Part shown: one piece after another, positions 18,192 to 26,452 of the stretch
How the letters are laid out: each line of letters begins with the position of its first letter
How positions within the stretch are numbered: position 1 is the first letter of the stretch
From: Bacteroidota bacterium
Lineage (GTDB): Bacteria; Bacteroidota; Bacteroidia; Chitinophagales; Chitinophagaceae
Direction: 5' to 3'
Assembly: GCA_018266575.1 (NCBI GenBank)
Contig: JAFEAE010000001.1
Location: forward strand, 124,001-188,000
DNA: 64,000 nucleotides
Translations under genes and position numbers: made by a program
The notes under the pieces: generated by a model
Database searches by the model: none
The model's input: the letters and a program-made list of their open reading frames with translations, nothing else
Told to the model about the DNA's origin: nothing

Positions 18192-19013
18192 TTAATAGTG
18201 AGTAATAAAAAGCGGGAGTGTATTTTGTTGGTTGATTTCTTTTTCGGTATCATATACAAAGAAAGAAGATAACAACCCTCTTCCGTAAGCACCAATCACG
18301 ATCACGTCATTTTTTTTATCACGCAGATAATCAAAAAAGGCCTCAGTTGTATATCTGTCCATCGTTGCAAATTCAATATCGATATAGTGTTCTTTCAGCC
18401 AGTTTACTACTTCTATATCATCATCCACCAAAGAATCAGCATCTTTATTCATATATAATACTTTTGCTTTTCTTCCATGTAGCTCCGGAAACAAATAAGT
18501 AAACTGTTTAATTGCAAAAATTGAGGACTTACTGCCATCATAGAAAAAAAGTATATTATCTATAAAGTCAAATTCTTCCGGAACAAGAATAACCGGGCAG
18601 CAGGCACCTTGCAATAAGTCTCTTACAAATTGAGTAGGCATGGTGCTATCGGTTTTTGAAAAAGAAGTTGAAGGATCAACGATAACAACATCTGCAAACC
18701 TGCTCGCGGAGAGAACTTCAATCAACGGTACACCTGTTTCAAAACGAACCTGGGCATTTATGCCTTCCTGCTCTACGATGCCTTTGAAAAGGCTAATGTT
18801 ATCTTCCCTTATCTGCACTTTTTGATTGTATATCCTGAAATCATTGGAAAGAAAATTGTCTTCATTGAGTACTGCTTCTCTTTTTTCTACAACTATATTT
18901 TCCAGGAAGAATGCAGAGAGATCGGATCCGCTGAGTTTCGCCACATGGCATGCAAAGAGAACTGCATTAAGGTCCATTTGCTGGCTGTTAATAATAATTA
19001 AAATCTTTTTCAT
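18192..19013 (-). CDS. Universal stress protein (two Usp domains)
   Basis: A 273-residue protein made of two UspA-like halves. The first starts MKKILIIINSQQMDL and holds ADVVIVDPS; the second contains VIVIGAYGRGLLSSFF, matching the ATP-binding G-x2-G-x(7-9)-G-S pattern only in part. Usp proteins help survival in stasis and under oxidative or low-oxygen stress. It is divergent from the baeRF gene, a pairing that suggests joint control through the two palindromes in the gap. Confidence 0.85.
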   Translation of the reverse strand: MKKILIIINSQQMDLNAVLFACHVAKLSGSDLSAFFLENIVVEKREAVLNEDNFLSNDFRIYNQKVQIREDNISLFKGIVEQEGINAQVRFETGVPLIEVLSASRFADVVIVDPSTSFSKTDSTMPTQFVRDLLQGACCPVILVPEEFDFIDNILFFYDGSKSSIFAIKQFTYLFPELHGRKAKVLYMNKDADSLVDDDIEVVNWLKEHYIDIEFATMDRYTTEAFFDYLRDKKNDVIVIGAYGRGLLSSFFVYDTEKEINQQNTLPLFITHY

Positions 19014-19054
19014 AATCTTTCTTTAAAACTAACGGCTACCATACTTGGGAAAAA

Positions 19055-19066
19055 TGATTTTTATCA
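19055..19066. promoter_or_regulatory. CRP/FNR-like palindrome (site 10)
   Basis: ATGATTTTTATCAT, perfect TGAT-N4-ATCA, centred about 47 bases upstream of the Usp start on the reverse strand. A TA-GT-TTTA box (reverse of 19024-19031) lies at the spacing expected if the site is near -41.5. Confidence 0.5.
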
Positions 19067-19159
19067 TAGCTGAAGTTGATTCTGTATGTTTATGCATCTG
19101 GCTTGGTTTATTTCCGGTAAATAGCAGTAATCAAGAATGAGGGTTATCAAAGCAAATGC

Positions 19160-19171
19160 TGATGATAATCA
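19160..19171. promoter_or_regulatory. CRP/FNR-like palindrome (site 11)
   Basis: CTGATGATAATCAT, TGAT-N4-ATCA, centred 55 bases before the ATG at 19221 of the baeRF gene, the same distance as at OsmC. This supports 19221 rather than 19191 as the start. Confidence 0.48.
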
Positions 19172-19220
19172 TAGTTGGGCATAACAGGGAATGATATTTT
19201 TAGAATCTAAATTTCAACGT

Positions 19221-20318
19221 ATGTCAATAACAACAACTGAAGAATACCGCGAACTGATTGATGCTCCCAAATATTTTCCCTGCATATCGGTGATTATGCC
19301 TTTTGAACCGAAAATGAGCCTCAAAAATGAAATTCAATACAAATTGAAAGTGGCAAAAGAAAAGATCGAGAAAGAGGTACTTGCAAGCTATCCGGAAGAT
19401 AAAGTTCAGCCCGTACTTTTGAAATTAGATCGGTTGCTGAAAGAATTAAATTATAACACACATAAGAAAAGCGTAGCTATTTTTGTTTCTCCGTTAATAG
19501 ACAAAGTATATTACCTGGATATCCCTGTTAAAGAGCGTATAATAATTAATGAGTCATTTGAGATTCGCAACCTTGTAGAAGAAAAAAAAGAAATAAAAAA
19601 ATACTTGCTCGCTGTACTTAGTGGCAAATCCATAAAAGTATATTTGAGCGATCACCAGAAATTAATTCCGGTAATGTTGGATGTGCCTGAGCATATCGCC
19701 GCTTATAAAAATATCATACCTGAGAAAGTAGGGAATTTTACAGATGCCACTAAAAGAAAAGAAACAATGCTTGATAAATTCCTGCATCATATTGATAAAG
19801 GGCTGACACTTCTTATCCAGGCATACCATCTTCCCCTTTTTATAATGGCGAATGACCGCACTCTCGGTCATTTTAAAAAAATATCCCATAATCAGCAAAG
19901 CGTAGTCGAATTTATACACGGGGATTATGAAGACAAGGGCCCGGATGAATTGTTATTGCTTATGAAACCTTATGTAGAAGACTGGAAAAAAATCATTCAG
20001 AATAAATTAAAGGAACAAATTGATGATGCGTTAGGACATCAAAAATTAGCTTTTGGTATCAAAGAAGTGTGGAAGGCAGCTACGCAAAAAAAAGGGAAAT
20101 TATTAATTGTCGAAAGAAATTTTATTTATCCTGCACAACACGGCGCAAACAAAGAAGATATTTCAGATTATGAACCGGTCGGTAGTAATAGTTTTTATAT
20201 CAAAGATGCGGTAGATGATATTATTGAGAAAGTGCTTGTTTATGGGGGCGATGTAGAATTTGTTGAAGAAGGTTTTCTTGATCAATACCTAAAAATTGCT
20301 TTGATCGAATACTATTAA
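19221..20318 (+). CDS. baeRF (Balon-type) archaeo-eukaryotic release-factor-like protein, putative ribosome hibernation factor
   Basis: About 365 residues from MSITTTEEYRELIDA; an ATG at 19191 would add ten residues that look unlike the family. The N-terminal part (ISVIMPFEPKMSLKNEIQYKLKVA, then a stretch with HKKSVAIFVSP) and the central AVLSGKSIKVYL followed by DHQKLIPV resemble bacterial aeRF1-like (baeRF) proteins. The C-terminal third has the L7Ae/eRF1 domain-3 look (AFGIKEVWKAATQKKGKLLIVERN). In Psychrobacter the relative Balon binds the ribosomal A site during hibernation; that role is only inferred here. It lacks an obvious GGQ. It is divergent from Usp. Confidence 0.68.
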   Translation: MSITTTEEYRELIDAPKYFPCISVIMPFEPKMSLKNEIQYKLKVAKEKIEKEVLASYPEDKVQPVLLKLDRLLKELNYNTHKKSVAIFVSPLIDKVYYLDIPVKERIIINESFEIRNLVEEKKEIKKYLLAVLSGKSIKVYLSDHQKLIPVMLDVPEHIAAYKNIIPEKVGNFTDATKRKETMLDKFLHHIDKGLTLLIQAYHLPLFIMANDRTLGHFKKISHNQQSVVEFIHGDYEDKGPDELLLLMKPYVEDWKKIIQNKLKEQIDDALGHQKLAFGIKEVWKAATQKKGKLLIVERNFIYPAQHGANKEDISDYEPVGSNSFYIKDAVDDIIEKVLVYGGDVEFVEEGFLDQYLKIALIEYY

Positions 20319-20486
20319 TTGCCTGAAATATTCATATTCAATCATCAGAAGTTTATCAAATATCGTCAAGGCTATCGGAGGCGGTTCCGGTGTTAGTGAT
20401 TAAAAACAGATTAAGCTGCGATAGTTCAAGAATCTTCAATAATATACGTGTGGGATTTGCCTGTAAACCGGACTGAAAATATTGTG

Positions 20487-20557
20487 TTGCCCGACCTGGA
20501 TTCGAACCAAGACAAACAGAACCAAAATCTGTCGTACTACCATTATACTATCGGGCA
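20487..20557 (-). tRNA. tRNA-Gln (TTG)
   Basis: The reverse strand folds as a cloverleaf: acceptor TGCCCGA/TCGGGCA, anticodon stem ACAGA/TCTGT around loop TTTTGGT (anticodon TTG), T-arm with TTCGAAT, discriminator A. CCA is not encoded. It lies alone between the baeRF gene and the cyanophycin synthetase gene. Confidence 0.95.
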
Positions 20558-20639
20558 ATCATTTGAAGCCTCACGGCGTTCAAAAGGAGTGCAAAAATAA
20601 GGTGTAGACGAGGATGTTCCAAAAGAAATTTGGACATCA

Positions 20640-20740
20640 GTTTTCGGTCATCGGATGTCAGTCATCAGAAGAGGCCCCCGAGAGTAAAACTCTCTAACTG
20701 TTGACTGTCAATTGATGACTGACGACTGAAGGCTGCTGAC
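20640..20740. repeat. Quasi-palindrome of the TGACTGA family
   Basis: Left arm TTTTCGGTCATCGGATGTCA with GTCATCAG (20641-20668) and right arm with TTGATGACTGACGACTGAAG (20697-20740) are imperfect complements made of the words GTCA, TCAG and GACTGA. The right arm overlaps the last codons of cphA. The same vocabulary recurs at 32779-32883 and 51989-52077. Confidence 0.6.
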
Positions 20741-23360
20741 CTCCCGCATCTTCTTCCTCTTTCAGGTTCTTGATAAACTCCAGCGCATCGGGGACTACAT
20801 CGCACATAATGGTGATCAGCGACCCCGGTTTTGCATTATCATATGCATGAATAATGGCGTCTTTTTCTTTATGAATAATGGTGAGCGGAATCTCTTTTGT
20901 TTTTGTTTCATTGATACCTTCAACAAGAAGGTCAACGATTCCTTCGGCTGTGCGTCCCCGTAAGTTTTTATCCTGGCGGATGATGATCTCATCAAAATGC
21001 CGTGCAGATATTCTTCCGAGTTCGCGGATATCATCATCGCGGCGGTCGCCCGTACCGCTGATAATTCCCACTTTCGGTGAACCATCCATCTTGCTCACAA
21101 AATTGCAAAGCAATTCAAGGCCTGCCGGGTTATGTGCAAAATCAACGAGGAACTGAAAATGTTTGAACTGGAATAAATTCAATCTTCCCGGGGTTTGCAC
21201 CGGCGAAGGAATAAATGTTTGTAAAGCCAGTTTGATATCTTCAACTTTGATGTTGCGGAAAATGTAAGTAGATAAAATCGCAGGCAATGTGTTCATGATA
21301 TTATGAATGGCTTTGCCTCCAAAAGTCAGCGGGATGTCTGTAACTTTTTCGATGCGTATTTTCCAGGTGCCTTTTAACAGCGATACATACCCGTTTTCAA
21401 ATACAGCAGCAAGGCCGCCATTGCCGCAATGTTCTTTTATGCGTGGGTTATTTTCGTCCATACTGAACAATGCAATATTGCATTCCAGGTTTTCTTTCAT
21501 CGCATATACCAGGTCATCATCTGCATTAAGAATTGCATAACCATGTTTGTACACGGTTTCCGGAACAACTGCTTTTACCTTTGCCATTTGTTCCAGGTTA
21601 TCAATTCCACCTAATCCAAGATGATCGGCGGTAACGTTAGTAACAACAGCAATATCGCAATTTGAAAATGCTAACCCTGATTTTAAAATTCCGCCGCGGG
21701 CACATTCAAGCACAGCAAAATCAACCGTAGGGTCTTTCAAAACAAACAATGAACTCAGGGGCCCGGTACAGTCGCCTTTCATCATCATTTGGTTTTGTAT
21801 ATACACGCCATCAGACGTAGTAAAACCAACTTTGTAGCCGGCAGTCTTTACAATATGCGCGGTTAAACGTGTGGTAGTTGTTTTGCCGTTCGTTCCTGTG
21901 ATGGCAATGATCGGAATTCTTCCATTTGTGCCTTTGGGATACAGCATGTCCACAACAGGCTCTGCAACATTGCGTGGCAAACCTTCAGAAGGTTCAATAT
22001 GCATGCGGAAACCGGGGGCTGCATTTACTTCAAGTATAGCACCTCCATTTTCGGTTATGGGTAACCGTAAGTCCGGCGCCATAATGTCGATGCCGCAGAT
22101 ATCAAGCCCGATAATTTTTGCAATGCGTTCTGCCATAAAAATATTTACCGGGTGTACTTCGTCGGTAACATCTGTAGAAGTGCCGCCGGTACTTAAGTTC
22201 GCAGTTGGTTTCAGCAAAACCAATTCACCTTTCGGCGGAATGGTTTCCAAGGTATAACCTTTATCAGTCAGCATTTTTTGTGTGAAGTCATCCACCTTAA
22301 TTTGTGTGAGCACTTTTTCATGCCCATACCCGCGCCGCGGGTCTTTATTGGTTTCATCGATCAGCCATTGGATAGAATGAATGCCATCACCAATTACGGA
22401 AGCAGGGGTGCGCAATGCCGCACAAATAAATTTGTAGTTGATAACAAGTACCCGGAAATCAAAACCAACAATAAATTTTTCGCAGATCACGCTACGTGAA
22501 TATTTCTGTGCTGCGGCAAGTGCAGTAACAGCCTGTTCCCAGTTTATGATATTTGTTGTTGCGCCTTTTCCATGGTTACCGTCGATCGGTTTTAATACGA
22601 TCGGATAACCAATTCTATCAATAGCATCTTTCAAACCTTCTTCACTGCGGATGATCACGCCACGCGGCACAGGGATTTCTGCAGCTTCCAGTAAATTTTT
22701 TGTTTCTTCTTTATCGCAGGCAATATCCACTGCAATGGAAGATGTAGTACTCGCAATCGTAGCACGTATCCGTTTCTGGTTCACGCCATAACCTAATTGC
22801 ACGAGCGATTGTTTATTCAACCGTATATACGGGATGCCACGTTTCACTGCCTCATCAACAATGCAACCGGTGGATGGCCCGAGCCTGGTATCCTCGCGTA
22901 TTTCGCGGAGTTGCTGGATATCTTCATCTAAATTATAAGCTGCATCATCTGCTAATGCCTGTGCGATACGCACTGCAGCTCGTGCGGCATATACGCCGGC
23001 ATCTTCTTCCATATAACTGAACACTACAAAATATTCGCCCTCTTTTCCGGTACCGCGTGTGCGGCCGAAACCAGTGTCCATACCCGCGAGTGTTTGCAAT
23101 TCAAGCGCCACATGTTCTATCACGTGCCCCATCCATGTGCCTTCATCTACGCGTTGAAAAAAACCGCCGGGCTTTCCTACGCTGCAGCGGTGTTCATACA
23201 TCGAAGGAAATAAGTTTTGCAACCGTTCACGAAAACCCGGAATGGCATTAGTGGGCTTTTGCTCCATTTCTTCCAGGTCGAGTTTCATCTGGATCAGTTT
23301 CGGGCGGCGAATGCTCCAGTAGTTCGGGCCTTTCAGCACTTTGATTTCAATAATCTTCAT
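20694..23360 (-). CDS. cphA: Cyanophycin synthetase
   Basis: An 888-residue enzyme that builds multi-L-arginyl-poly-L-aspartate from Asp and Arg with ATP. The N-terminal domain (about 1-160) is followed by an ATP-grasp domain (about 215-475, with GNHGKGATTNI) that adds Asp. The Mur-ligase-like domain starts near residue 490 (ITGTNGKTTTTRL, then CARGGIL and DFAHNPAG) and adds Arg. The length and order match CphA1. Cyanophycin stores nitrogen and carbon as cytoplasmic granules. The last 15 or so residues (ending VVSHQLTVNS) are encoded by an intergenic repeat and are probably not functional. A cyanophycinase gene lies 7 kb downstream on the other strand. Confidence 0.95.
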   Translation of the reverse strand: MKIIEIKVLKGPNYWSIRRPKLIQMKLDLEEMEQKPTNAIPGFRERLQNLFPSMYEHRCSVGKPGGFFQRVDEGTWMGHVIEHVALELQTLAGMDTGFGRTRGTGKEGEYFVVFSYMEEDAGVYAARAAVRIAQALADDAAYNLDEDIQQLREIREDTRLGPSTGCIVDEAVKRGIPYIRLNKQSLVQLGYGVNQKRIRATIASTTSSIAVDIACDKEETKNLLEAAEIPVPRGVIIRSEEGLKDAIDRIGYPIVLKPIDGNHGKGATTNIINWEQAVTALAAAQKYSRSVICEKFIVGFDFRVLVINYKFICAALRTPASVIGDGIHSIQWLIDETNKDPRRGYGHEKVLTQIKVDDFTQKMLTDKGYTLETIPPKGELVLLKPTANLSTGGTSTDVTDEVHPVNIFMAERIAKIIGLDICGIDIMAPDLRLPITENGGAILEVNAAPGFRMHIEPSEGLPRNVAEPVVDMLYPKGTNGRIPIIAITGTNGKTTTTRLTAHIVKTAGYKVGFTTSDGVYIQNQMMMKGDCTGPLSSLFVLKDPTVDFAVLECARGGILKSGLAFSNCDIAVVTNVTADHLGLGGIDNLEQMAKVKAVVPETVYKHGYAILNADDDLVYAMKENLECNIALFSMDENNPRIKEHCGNGGLAAVFENGYVSLLKGTWKIRIEKVTDIPLTFGGKAIHNIMNTLPAILSTYIFRNIKVEDIKLALQTFIPSPVQTPGRLNLFQFKHFQFLVDFAHNPAGLELLCNFVSKMDGSPKVGIISGTGDRRDDDIRELGRISARHFDEIIIRQDKNLRGRTAEGIVDLLVEGINETKTKEIPLTIIHKEKDAIIHAYDNAKPGSLITIMCDVVPDALEFIKNLKEEEDAGGQQPSVVSHQLTVNS

Positions 23361-23403
23361 AACAAATTAGTTGGATTAGTAATTTAGTTTTTTTCTTTTT
23401 TGT

Positions 23404-23472
23404 TACCAACTTTTGTTCTCTAATCAACATCGTTGCGTCGCATTACGTTCACCTGAATTACTACTATTGAGC
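23404..23472 (-). repeat. Dispersed repeat, copy A (core TGCGACGCAACGATG reversed)
   Basis: The core CATCGTTGCGTCGCA is at 23428-23442. With copy B it forms a pair of near-identical inverted arms of about 69 bases, both bounded outside by TACCAAC/GTTGGTA. Together with the palindrome in the middle they make up most of the 359-base gap between cphA and the DUF2130 gene. Confidence 0.75.
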
Positions 23473-23523
23473 TTCAGTCTGTAGATATATCTGCAAAATA
23501 AATTTTATACCCGCTGCTGCCAG

Positions 23524-23552
23524 ACCTGTCAGGTTTTCAAAACCTGACAGGT
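23524..23552. repeat. Perfect 29-base palindrome
   Basis: ACCTGTCAGGTTTT, one C, then its exact complement AAAACCTGACAGGT. It lies between inverted repeat copies A and B. As RNA it would form a 14-bp hairpin, but no T-run follows it. I recall similar palindromes in other Bacteroidota genomes but cannot check that here. Confidence 0.85.
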
Positions 23553-23613
23553 ATTTGCTAATTACACAAAAGTTATTCGTATTTATTACAACAAGATCAA
23601 AACTAAACCCACA

Positions 23614-23682
23614 GTTTAATAGTAGCACAACCGATGAACGAAATGCGACGCAACGATGTTGATTAGAGAACAAATGTTGGTA
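23614..23682 (+). repeat. Dispersed repeat, copy B
   Basis: The core TGCGACGCAACGATG is at 23644-23658. It is preceded by AATAGTAG and CCGATGAACGAAA and followed by TTGATTAGAGAACAAATGTT. It is the inverted partner of copy A, just upstream of the DUF2130 gene. Confidence 0.78.
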
Positions 23683-23719
23683 TCAAAAACCTATTTCCTA
23701 AATTGCAAAAAAACAATCA

Positions 23720-24970
23720 ATGACTGGTTTAATTATTTGTCCAAATTGTAAGCATCAATTTGAACCAACTAATGCTTTTCGTGAAGAAGTTCAACGCGAA
23801 TTAAATAATAAGGCAAAAGAGTGGCAGGCAAAAAAAGAAGAAGAATTCCTGAAAAAGGAAAAGGATTTCCAATTGGCTATCCAGAATAAAGATGCTGAGT
23901 TTGCAAAACGTCTGCAGGATGAAAAAACTTCTTTGCAGAAAACGCTTGAAGAAAACCTGCGCAAAAATATCAGCGCCGATTATGAGAATCAATTGCGCTT
24001 ATTGCAGCAATCCAACAAAGACAATGAAGAGAAATTAAAATTATCGCGCCAGAAAGAACTGGAGTTTTTGCAGAAAGAACAGGAGTTGAAAAACAGGGAG
24101 GCTGAATTAGAAATATCAGTTCAAAGAAAATTATTAGATGAACGCGAAAAATTGAAAATAGAATTATCCAAAGAAGAAGCAGCACGTATTGAATTAAAGG
24201 AACAGGAATTCCAGATGCGGTTAAAAGAAATGGAAAAACAATTAGACGACCAGAAACGATTGACCGAAGAAATGAAACGCAGGCAGGAACAGGGTTCCAT
24301 GCAATTGCAGGGCGAAGTGCAGGAATTGATCCTGGAAGAATTATTAAAAAGCAATTTTCCGTTTGATGATGTGAGCGAAGTTGGCAAAGGAGTCAAAGGC
24401 GCAGATTGTATCCAGACAGTACGGAACAATTTCGGGCAGGAGTGCGGAAAAATAATTTATGAAAGCAAACGCACAAAAGATTTTTCAGGGGACTGGATAG
24501 AAAAATTAAAAGCAGACATGCGCAGCCAGGGTGCAGATGTTGCAGTGATCGTAACGCAGACAATGCCGAAAGAGATGAACCACTTTGGAGAGAAAAATGG
24601 GGTATGGATCTGTTCATTCACAGAAGTGCGTGCATTGGTGCATGTTTTGCGCGACGGCATACTGAAAATATACAACGCAACAAAATCGCAGGAAAACCGT
24701 GGCGATAAAATGCATTTGCTTTACGACTATTTGACCAGTAATGAATTCGGCGAACAATGGAAAGCGATACGCGAAGGTTTTACATCGATGAAACAATCCA
24801 TACAACGCGAACGGGATGCCATGGAAAAATTATGGAAAGCGAGAGAAAAACAACTGGAAAAAGTATTATTGAATGCAGCGCATATCCGCGGCTCCATCGA
24901 AGGCATCGCCGGGCAGGATTCGATTGATATGAACTTGCTGGACAATGCAGAAGGATTGAATTTGGAATAA
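23720..24970 (+). CDS. DUF2130 domain-containing protein
   Basis: A 416-residue protein. It starts with a short Cys pair (CPNCKHQF, residues 8-15), then a long charged coiled coil (about 20-200). A C-terminal domain contains GADCIQTV, IIYESKRTKDFSGDWIEKL and ADVAVIVTQTMP. The E-S-K within a strand and the upstream Asp resemble a PD-(D/E)xK nuclease core, and the layout recalls RmuC. Its cellular function is not established. It ends in a repeat-rich gap before the convergent phosphopantetheinyl transferase gene. Confidence 0.8.
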   Translation: MTGLIICPNCKHQFEPTNAFREEVQRELNNKAKEWQAKKEEEFLKKEKDFQLAIQNKDAEFAKRLQDEKTSLQKTLEENLRKNISADYENQLRLLQQSNKDNEEKLKLSRQKELEFLQKEQELKNREAELEISVQRKLLDEREKLKIELSKEEAARIELKEQEFQMRLKEMEKQLDDQKRLTEEMKRRQEQGSMQLQGEVQELILEELLKSNFPFDDVSEVGKGVKGADCIQTVRNNFGQECGKIIYESKRTKDFSGDWIEKLKADMRSQGADVAVIVTQTMPKEMNHFGEKNGVWICSFTEVRALVHVLRDGILKIYNATKSQENRGDKMHLLYDYLTSNEFGEQWKAIREGFTSMKQSIQRERDAMEKLWKAREKQLEKVLLNAAHIRGSIEGIAGQDSIDMNLLDNAEGLNLE

Positions 24971-25066
24971 GTATGAAGTATGAACTATGAAGTATGAGTT
25001 GTAAAGAGTGAATAAATTCGTTATTCAATAATTTATACTTCATACTTCATACTTCATACTTCCTAC
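24968..25066. repeat. Quasi-palindrome of (G)TATGAA units between convergent genes
   Basis: The left arm is made of AAGTATGAAGTATGAACTA-type units, and the right arm of several CTTCATACTTCATACTTC-type units, so the two are imperfect complements. It starts at the stop codon of the DUF2130 gene and reaches the stop codon of the phosphopantetheinyl transferase gene. It may act as a bidirectional transcription end. Confidence 0.7.
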
Positions 25067-25729
25067 TTAACTCATCACCCACGCCAACACCAGGTCATTA
25101 AAAAATTTTCCATTCACAGAGAGGGAAATGATTTTTTCCTTTGCAAATACAAATGGCAGGTTGATCTCTTCTTTATGGTCGATGTCGGTAAATTTCAATA
25201 ACTGGATATTCTCACTGAAGTCAACGCCGCCATCTCCATACCATTTGTAGATCGCTTCTTTGGCGCTCCACATTAACGTGAGATATTCGGTGTACACTTT
25301 ATCCTTCAGGTTCCATTGTTCTAAAAACGCCGTATAATCTTCATTGAAAAAATTCTTTTCCAGTTCATTCAGAAATTTGTGGGCGATATTTTGTATACGT
25401 GATGTTATCATTTCAATATCGATGCCCACGCGGCTTGCGTTGCTGGCAATTGCTGCGGCAAAATCACCGCAATGCGAAATAGAGAAATGATATTTTTCAG
25501 TGGGCAAAAATGGTTTCCTGGTATCGGCGATCAGTATTTCTTCCAGCGGAAAGTCTTCAAATAATTCGGGAAGAAGATAACGCCCTGCTAAATGCTGCAG
25601 GCGTTTGTGAGGATGTGTGATATTTCGCTGCAACGGCACTTTTTTCAAAAAAAAGCTTTCCGTTTCCTCGATCTTCCAAATACCTAATTTTGTGCCCTCG
25701 TTGATAGTATGTTGATAAAATAACGGCAT
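25067..25729 (-). CDS. 4'-phosphopantetheinyl transferase superfamily protein
   Basis: About 220 residues from MPLFYQHTINEGTKLG. Family motifs are present: FPLEEILIADTRKPFLP, FSISHCGDFAAAIAS with the SHC motif, VGIDIEMI (the metal-binding GIDIE) and WSAKEAIYKWYG (the W-x-x-K-E-A motif). Such enzymes move phosphopantetheine from CoA to acyl- or peptidyl-carrier proteins; this one looks Sfp-like. A longer frame reaches an ATG at 25801 that would overlap the dcd start, but the family start and spacing favour 25729. Confidence 0.83.
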   Translation of the reverse strand: MPLFYQHTINEGTKLGIWKIEETESFFLKKVPLQRNITHPHKRLQHLAGRYLLPELFEDFPLEEILIADTRKPFLPTEKYHFSISHCGDFAAAIASNASRVGIDIEMITSRIQNIAHKFLNELEKNFFNEDYTAFLEQWNLKDKVYTEYLTLMWSAKEAIYKWYGDGGVDFSENIQLLKFTDIDHKEEINLPFVFAKEKIISLSVNGKFFNDLVLAWVMS

Positions 25730-25799
25730 ACAAAAAAATGAAATCCGAAATTCGCCTTCCGGCTGAATAACAAATAAACGAATAAACCTGTAAAGCAAC

Positions 25800-26336
25800 A
25801 TGATTTTATCTGATACACGTATTCTGGAAGAAATGGAAAAAGGAACGATAAAAATTGAACCGTATAGCCGCCAGTGCCTGGGAAGTAATTCCTATGATGT
25901 GCACCTGGGGAAATGGCTGGCGACTTACAACGAACATATTCTGGATGCGAAAAAACACAACCTCATCGATTATTTCGAAATACCGGATGATGGATTTGTT
26001 CTATACCCCCACATTTTTTATCTCGGTGTAACGGAAGAATATACGGAAACACATGCACACGTGCCTTTCCTCGAAGGCAAATCTTCTACAGGGCGCCTTG
26101 GTATTGATATTCATGCGACAGCCGGAAAAGGCGATGTTGGTTTTTGCGGGAACTGGACGTTGGAAATTTCTGTGAAACAACCTGTAAAAATTTACAAAGG
26201 GATGCCGGTTGGGCAGTTGATCTATTTCCCCGTTGACGGTGAAATTGAAGTAAAATACAATCAGAAAAAGGACGCTAAATACAGCGGGCAAATTAATAAA
26301 CCGGTGGAGAGTATGATGTGGAAGAACAAGTTTTAA
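25800..26336 (+). CDS. dcd: dCTP deaminase
   Basis: A 178-residue enzyme converting dCTP to dUTP for thymidylate synthesis. RQCLGSNSYDVHLGKWL at about 24-40, FLEGKSSTGRLGIDIHATAG at about 91-110 and GFCGNWTLEIS at about 115-125 are the trimer-interface and active-site blocks, with the catalytic Glu in WTLE. The length is usual for Dcd. Its stop codon lies inside the start of the following low-complexity repeat. Confidence 0.93.
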   Translation: MILSDTRILEEMEKGTIKIEPYSRQCLGSNSYDVHLGKWLATYNEHILDAKKHNLIDYFEIPDDGFVLYPHIFYLGVTEEYTETHAHVPFLEGKSSTGRLGIDIHATAGKGDVGFCGNWTLEISVKQPVKIYKGMPVGQLIYFPVDGEIEVKYNQKKDAKYSGQINKPVESMMWKNKF

Positions 26337-26452
26337 TTTGAAAATTTGAAGATGGCTCAATTGCGCAATATATGGTAATGAATACATTTTCTTCGTTTGT
26401 TACAATGAAAGCATTTTCACATTGAGCAATTGAAGCATTTGCACATTTTCAG
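26333..26452. repeat. Quasi-palindrome of the TTTGAAAATTTG/CAATTG family
   Basis: The left arm has AATTTGAAAATTTGAAGATG and GCTCAATTGCGCAAT; the right arm has CATTTTCACATTGAGCAATTG and GCACATTTTCAGATT. The arms are imperfect complements filling the gap between convergent dcd and the DUF3810 gene. Confidence 0.65.

Noticed and set aside
23720..24970. DUF2130 protein as part of a phage-defence island
   Set aside because: Its nuclease-like core invites the idea, but neighbours are housekeeping genes and no other defence gene is present.
24968..25066. CRISPR-like array from repeated TATGAAG units
   Set aside because: Units are short, have no unique spacers and form two complementary arms, so it is a quasi-palindrome rather than an array.
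25800..25801. Start codons of the phosphopantetheinyl transferase and dcd overlapping back to back (CATG)
   Set aside because: The transferase frame is open to 25801, but the family start fits the internal ATG at 25729, leaving a normal 70-base divergent gap.
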